Below, piece after piece: positions 61,037-64,000 of a DNA stretch of 64,000 nucleotides. The position numbers and the translations under genes were made by a program. The notes below the pieces were generated by a model. It saw only the letters and a list, made by a program, of their open reading frames with translations, made no database searches and had not been told where the DNA came from. The stretch's first letter is position 1. Each line of letters begins with the position of its first letter. This DNA comes from RUG695 sp050943135 (lineage in GTDB: Bacteria; Planctomycetota; Planctomycetia; Pirellulales; Thermoguttaceae). Location of the stretch: assembly GCA_050943135.1 (NCBI GenBank), contig JBMNOP010000012.1:1-64000 (forward strand), in the 5' to 3' direction.

Positions 61037-62968
61037 ATGAAGTCCGCCGGACATTTTTTCTTTTTTGCCGCTATGGCCTCTTCTCTTTTGCTTTCCGTGC
61101 TCCTGCCCGCAGCCGAACGGACCGACGAGCCGATCATCGTCTATGACCTGGAATATGCTCGGAATGTTGATCGCGACAGTCCGAAAGAGATGCGCCGCAG
61201 TTGGGATGAAACGTTCCTTATCGCCGCACTCCAGGGGCTTGCCAACCGTGACCGACCCCGAATCTATATCTTCTACGTGCGACAACACGGGATTTCCATC
61301 GATCGGTATTGGTTCGACCTTTTCCGCTCCCCGATGCCCGACGGTTCACCCAGTTGGCTTCAAGATCGAGAGGTTCGGCAGATCGAATCACTTGGTGAAC
61401 TTCTTGTCCTGCTTCGGGGTTGCTATCGGGGAGTTGTCGTCTACGACGAACGTGTTCCGGCCACTTCCTGCGTGGCAGCGTCGATTGCCGGAGCCGACAA
61501 TTTGCTCCCGCTCCGTTTCGATCCTGACCCCGATTCCCTTTACTCGCGTCTGGTGACCGACCCGACCGGGCCGCGTCTTCCGGTTAAAAAGCGGCTTCTG
61601 GCCAAAGACGGTTCGCCTCTCTTTATCGGTTCCGGGAAGATTCCCGGAACCGAGATCGAATCGACCGGCAGCGCCAAAGCCGATGCTTATCGCTGGCTGA
61701 TCGCCCATTACATCGAAAAGGGAAAATGTGACTGCGAAAATCTTGCTTACTACACCGATGCTTTCTGGCTCGTTTCGACGAACGAAATACAGGATCACAC
61801 GCTGACCAACTACGACTATTTCATTGCCCGTCGGGCCCCCTTTGTCGATCTCTCTCCTTGGGACGACGAAGTGCCGAACGACGACCCCGGACAACCGATG
61901 GGAACCGACGCTCGTACTCTGGTCGAGTTCCTCGGGGCGGTCTCAAGGCAGAACCGCGACAAGAAGATGATCCATGTCGGCGGGTTTATCCTATGGAACA
62001 CCAAGTACACCGATTATGGTAAAACGGGAGGGAAACACGACCCGGTGAGTACCGAGTGGAAGCAGGTCGAAATCCTTTCGAATTTCAACGCTTGGCTCGA
62101 TGCCGACGCTCTCGGTCTGGGGGCCATGGCCAACGCCTCCTTTTTTGCTCACTTTCCGTTACAAAAGAAATATCCGTTTGCCAAACCGACCCTTGCCGAC
62201 CTGAAAAAACGGGGGCTCTTCGACTCGAACCGTCGTCCGGTGAATAAAGCGTATATCACCCTTTATGTCGGCGATTATGATAGCGCCGCCTGGGTCTATC
62301 AGATAATGCCAACGATCTGGTCCGATCCGAATCGCGGGTCGATTCCGATCACCTGGGCGTTTAATCCTTCCCTGGCCGATCGATTTGCTCCGGGAATGGA
62401 CTATCTGCGAAGAACCGCCACGCCAAACGATCTGTTTGTTGCCGGTGATTCCGGTGCGGGATATGTCAATGTGATGTCTCTGGTTCCGCCCCGCCCTTAT
62501 TCGGGCCTTTCCTCGGCACTCGAAATTTGGGGCGAACACTGCCGTGAATACTATGGACAGTGGGATCTTTCGGTAACCGGTTTTCTCATCGATGGACTGG
62601 CCCCCGAGATGAACGAAGAAGCTCGTCGGGTTTACGCCCGGTTTTCCCCCGACGGGATCGTTCAGCACCGTTACGGACAAACCGGACTGACCGACGGGAT
62701 GCCGTGGCTCGGGATGAAATATGACCTGCCGAACACGCCCGACGCTGTCGACGCCGCCAAGATTATTCTCAATGACGTTCAACTTTCCGACACCCCTCAG
62801 TTTCTTGTTTATCGAACGATCCTCTGGTCACCGACCCAAATCAAGAAGCTCTGCGAGAACCTGAAAGCCGACCCGGAAAAGGGAGCTCGGATCGAAGTCG
62901 TCGATATGTACTCCTTCTTCCATCTCTTAAAATCCGAACAAACGGCACAACCCGAAAATATCCACTAA
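61037..62968 (+). CDS. Exported GxGYxYP-type protein (putative glycoside hydrolase family)
   Basis: This 643-residue exported protein has a signal peptide (cleaved near 28). YDLEYARNVDRD, DETFLIAALQGLANRDRPRIYI and SWLQDREV match the N-terminal GxGYxYP domain, and DLFVAGDSGAGYVN carries the motif, though with VN in place of YP. WLDADALGLGAMANASFFAHFPLQKK and TLYVGDYDSAAWVYQIMP lie between. The family is annotated as putative glycoside hydrolase without a proven substrate. The ATG at 61037, with AGG 7 bases ahead, starts the signal peptide; the frame upstream overlaps the tRNA. Confidence 0.85.
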   Translation: MKSAGHFFFFAAMASSLLLSVLLPAAERTDEPIIVYDLEYARNVDRDSPKEMRRSWDETFLIAALQGLANRDRPRIYIFYVRQHGISIDRYWFDLFRSPMPDGSPSWLQDREVRQIESLGELLVLLRGCYRGVVVYDERVPATSCVAASIAGADNLLPLRFDPDPDSLYSRLVTDPTGPRLPVKKRLLAKDGSPLFIGSGKIPGTEIESTGSAKADAYRWLIAHYIEKGKCDCENLAYYTDAFWLVSTNEIQDHTLTNYDYFIARRAPFVDLSPWDDEVPNDDPGQPMGTDARTLVEFLGAVSRQNRDKKMIHVGGFILWNTKYTDYGKTGGKHDPVSTEWKQVEILSNFNAWLDADALGLGAMANASFFAHFPLQKKYPFAKPTLADLKKRGLFDSNRRPVNKAYITLYVGDYDSAAWVYQIMPTIWSDPNRGSIPITWAFNPSLADRFAPGMDYLRRTATPNDLFVAGDSGAGYVNVMSLVPPRPYSGLSSALEIWGEHCREYYGQWDLSVTGFLIDGLAPEMNEEARRVYARFSPDGIVQHRYGQTGLTDGMPWLGMKYDLPNTPDAVDAAKIILNDVQLSDTPQFLVYRTILWSPTQIKKLCENLKADPEKGARIEVVDMYSFFHLLKSEQTAQPENIH

Positions 62969-63038
62969 TCATTCGGTGGGGCAATGCCGATAGATAAGGA
63001 ATAAGGAACGTTCTTTTTACGGCAAAAAGGAGCAGGTT

Positions 63039-63368
63039 ATGGAAAGACGCGAGTTTTTACGGAAAGGTTTCCAGTTTCTTGCGCTGACGCTCTGCGTTGC
63101 GGAGACGGGCGTGGTTTCTGCCGCCGAGCCGATCAACTACGAGCGGCTGACGTCAACGCTTTATCCGAAAACAGAGGGGGAACGGAAATATCTCAAAGAG
63201 GTTGCCGCTCTGGCAAAAGCACGAAAGCTTCCCGAAAAGATCATCCATGCCGCCTGGCGGAGCGCCGAGAAAAAACAAAGGAACAAACGCGTTCGTCTCT
63301 TTGCCGAAACGCTGACGATCCTTTGCAAACGGAACGGCATCACGCTCCGTCTGAAACTGAAAGTCTGA
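63039..63368 (+). CDS. Small Tat-signal protein of unknown function
   Basis: This 109-residue protein opens with a twin-Arg motif (ERREFLRKG) and a hydrophobic stretch with a likely cleavage after VVSA, so it is probably exported folded by Tat. The mature part is Lys/Arg-rich and helical (LAKARKLPEKIIHAAWRSAEKKQRNKRVR). I do not recognise a family. AAAGGAG lies 6 bases before the ATG. It follows the GxGYxYP gene by 70 bases and may be cotranscribed. Confidence 0.65.
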   Translation: MERREFLRKGFQFLALTLCVAETGVVSAAEPINYERLTSTLYPKTEGERKYLKEVAALAKARKLPEKIIHAAWRSAEKKQRNKRVRLFAETLTILCKRNGITLRLKLKV

Positions 63369-63483
63369 CGTTTTTTCTTGTTTAATCTTCTGTAAAGGGA
63401 GTTTCTCGCCTGATGCAAAAATGGCCTCCGGTTCGGAGAGCCACGGGGTTCGGTCGATGAATCCGATCAAATCGGCCGCCCGA

Positions 63484-64000
63484 TCAAAGGATTCCTTTGG
63501 TACTCGGAATCCCTGTCTGGCGCGGGTCGCTTTCAATCGCCGCACGGATGGCACGGGCCGTCGATTTGAAGATCGCCTCGGCAACGTGGTGGCCGTTCGT
63601 CCCATAGGGAACGTTGATATGAAGCGATGCGGCGGCGGCATTTACGAACCCTTGCCAGAACTCGCGGACCAATTCCAGATCGAAATTCCCGACCCGAGAG
63701 GTCGGGAAATCCACGTTGAAAACAAAGCTCGGTCTCCCGCTGAAATCGATCGCGCTTTGGCAGAGCGTCTCGTCCATCGGAAGGAGAAAGAAGCCGTAAC
63801 GGCGAATTCCCTTTTTGTCCCCCAGGGCCCGGGCAAAAGCCTGACCAAGCACGATTCCGGCATCTTCGACCGAATGGTGCCCGTCGACTTCCAGGTCGCC
63901 ATCAAGATCGAGAACCAGATCAATCATTGCGTGGGCCGCGAAAAGGGTCATCATGTGGTCGAAAAAACCGAGCCCGGTTTGGACCTGAGAGGTTCCGGCC
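63484..64000 (-). CDS. hisB: Imidazoleglycerol-phosphate dehydratase (cut by window edge)
   Basis: HisB removes water from imidazoleglycerol phosphate in histidine synthesis, using two Mn ions. The frame is open to the right edge, giving 171 residues of the C-terminal part. Visible metal-binding motifs are LGFFDHMM (near the edge), DGHHSVEDAGI and NGHHVAEAIFKSTARAIRAAI, all family signatures. The end KGIL matches the usual STKGxL finish. It is the single-domain form. The start lies beyond position 64000; an internal ATG at 63954 is part of the FDHMM motif and is not the start. Confidence 0.95.
   Translation of the reverse strand, partial: AGTSQVQTGLGFFDHMMTLFAAHAMIDLVLDLDGDLEVDGHHSVEDAGIVLGQAFARALGDKKGIRRYGFFLLPMDETLCQSAIDFSGRPSFVFNVDFPTSRVGNFDLELVREFWQGFVNAAAASLHINVPYGTNGHHVAEAIFKSTARAIRAAIESDPRQTGIPSTKGIL

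Overview
This window looks like chromosomal DNA of a planctomycete, probably Pirellulales-like and with only moderate GC by eye. The lineage call rests on protein types, not on rRNA. They include a Cys-rich YTV-repeat exported protein, a DUF1559-type lipoprotein, DUF1573, DUF1570 and SLA1-homology-like domains, a formylglycine-generating-enzyme-family protein, a GxGYxYP-type protein, Tat-exported Gfo/Idh/MocA oxidoreductases and membrane-anchored GspE-like proteins. Most of the window is housekeeping and cell-envelope genes. The only mobile element seen is an IS256-family copy at the left edge, next to the remnant of a restriction-type gene. There is no CRISPR array, rRNA or prophage.

Layout. 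1-0.9 kb: partial IS256 transposase and a frameshifted remnant. 0.9-3.9 kb (minus): cyclic-nucleotide-binding protein, Kef-type antiporter and AlkD-like glycosylase in one operon. 4.0-7.0 kb (minus): rsmG and a lipoprotein. 7.6-8.4 kb (plus): FHA protein. 8.5-11.2 kb (minus): accA, an atypical Ser/Thr kinase and tRNA-Gln. 11.7-14.0 kb (plus): YTV-repeat protein. 14.8-18.6 kb (plus): Gfo/Idh/MocA, glycosyltransferase, pseudouridine synthase and CDF transporter. 18.6-22.5 kb (minus): PIG-L deacetylase with a NagB-like protein, and a DUF1573 protein. 22.9-25.4 kb (plus): transglutaminase/TPR protein and an OleA-like thiolase. 25.7-33.3 kb (minus): csrA, then a run of FGE-like protein, DUF1570 protein, FecCD permease, uppS, GT4 glycosyltransferase and fumC. 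33.8-38.1 kb (plus): lipoprotein, short SecA and dnaN. 38.2-47.3 kb (minus): a six-gene operon of pilT, two GspE-like pseudo-ATPases, CvpA-like, membrane protein and DinG-type helicase. 47.6-57.8 kb (plus): VWA-like protein, a giant STN-like/TPR/Gly-Met protein, and DoxX plus two oxidoreductases. 57.9-60.7 kb: three related small membrane-protein genes, two of them broken, and a diacylglycerol-kinase-family gene. 60.8-64 kb: tRNA-Thr, GxGYxYP protein, a small Tat protein and partial hisB.

How the genes work together. Several tight operons show ATGA start/stop overlaps (Kef/AlkD, pseudouridine synthase/CDF, GT4/fumC, membrane protein/dinG). The most unusual unit is the pilT operon. An intact PilT is followed by two membrane-anchored GspE/PilB relatives that have lost the P-loop lysine and the His box but keep the zinc-binding cysteines, and then by a CvpA-like and another membrane protein. 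It is the best candidate here for an undescribed envelope machine. The divergently placed VWA-like and STN-like/Gly-Met proteins may belong to the same envelope biology, but that is inference from position.

Limits. Gene calls come from reading translated sequence against remembered family features. No search, structure prediction or codon statistics were run. Promoters and terminators were found by eye, and spacings were counted by hand.
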